The notes beneath the pieces are model-generated. The model did not search any database and was not told the origin of the DNA. It saw only the letters and a list, made by a program, of their open reading frames with translations. Below, one piece after another: positions 5,936 to 6,157 of a stretch of 6,157 nucleotides of DNA. The position numbers were made by a program, and so were the translations under genes. Where the stretch lies: NCBI GenBank assembly GCA_038276315.1, contig JBBPZY010000008.1, forward strand, positions 1 through 6,157, read 5' to 3'. Numbering within the stretch: the stretch's first letter is position 1; each line of letters starts with the position of its first letter. The DNA is from GCA-003244245 sp038276315. Its GTDB lineage: Bacteria > Actinomycetota > Actinomycetes > Mycobacteriales > Pseudonocardiaceae.

Positions 5936-6157
5936 CGGCTGAGCGACTAGATGATCTATTCCAAGGGGTCAGTGGTCGTAGGCCAGCAGTGATCGCTTGA
6001 TCGGCTGGCCAGTGCGGTCGTTGTGCCAGATCGCGGTGGTCAGGGCGAGGATGCGTTGCAGGACGCGGACCAGGACGCCGGTGGGGGTCTTGCCGCCGTG
6101 GTCTTCGAGGTTGAGCTGGCCCTTGTAGGTGTCGAAGATTGATTCGATGGTCTGGCG
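5936..6157 (-). mobile_element. One end of an IS982-like insertion sequence, continuing beyond the window
   Basis: The transposase reading leftward from the window edge ends at 5969, so the downstream end of the element must lie at or within a short distance left of it, probably in 5936-5968. That gap contains the small dyad TAGAT-G-ATCTA (5948-5958). The terminal inverted repeat and target duplication cannot be set without the other end of the element, so the left boundary given is only an outer limit. Confidence 0.6.
5969..6157 (-). CDS. IS982-like family transposase, C-terminal fragment (5' part outside the window)
   Basis: Read on the minus strand from base 6157, this frame encodes 62 residues and stops with TGA (complement of 5969-5971). 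The fragment begins RQTIESIFDTYKGQLNLEDH and ends GQPIKRSLLAYDH. The pattern IES-x3-TxKGQLxLExHGG, then RVLQRILALT, AIWHN and SLxAYDH is what I recall from the C-terminus of transposases annotated as IS982 family in Streptomyces, Frankia and relatives. The IESIF glutamate would be the last acidic residue of the DDE catalytic site. It is cut by the window edge rather than visibly broken. The family name is from memory of similar proteins and is less certain than the transposase call itself. Confidence 0.82.
   Translation of the reverse strand, partial: RQTIESIFDTYKGQLNLEDHGGKTPTGVLVRVLQRILALTTAIWHNDRTGQPIKRSLLAYDH

Overview
The window is high-GC, densely packed DNA with GTG starts and GTGA stop/start overlaps. 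The adenosine kinase and S-adenosylhomocysteine hydrolase it encodes are of the mycobacterial type. This points to an actinobacterium, but the genus cannot be fixed from the sequence alone.

From 1 to 5302 there is one uninterrupted plus-strand gene train for methyl-group and one-carbon metabolism. It holds the C-terminal part of metK (SAM synthetase), then adoK (adenosine kinase), ahcY (SAH hydrolase), fhs (formate-tetrahydrofolate ligase) and a fchA-type cyclohydrolase/cyclodeaminase. MetK makes SAM, methyltransferases turn it into SAH, AhcY splits SAH into homocysteine and adenosine, and AdoK removes the adenosine so that the reversible AhcY reaction runs forward. Fhs and FchA load formate onto tetrahydrofolate and convert it to methenyl-THF. 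That carbon can later become the methyl group that turns homocysteine back into methionine. The reductases and methionine synthase that would close the loop are not in the window.

The only sizeable spacer inside this train (2938-3002, before fhs) contains an elaborate nested dyad. Its 3' arm can pair with either of two upstream arms, and it lies just before the fhs ribosome binding site, which itself can fold into a small hairpin. This is the best candidate here for an undescribed regulatory element.

From about 5253 to 5935 there is a type II toxin-antitoxin pair: a Phd/VapB-like antitoxin and a PIN-domain VapC toxin. It is joined to the end of fchA without a spacer. The antitoxin N-terminus either overlaps the fchA coding end in another frame or has been lost.

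From 5969 to the end, on the minus strand, is the C-terminal 62 residues of a transposase resembling the IS982 family of actinobacteria. One end of the insertion sequence must lie in or near the 33 bases after vapC. The window therefore runs from core metabolism into accessory DNA. No tRNA, rRNA, CRISPR array or known riboswitch was seen.
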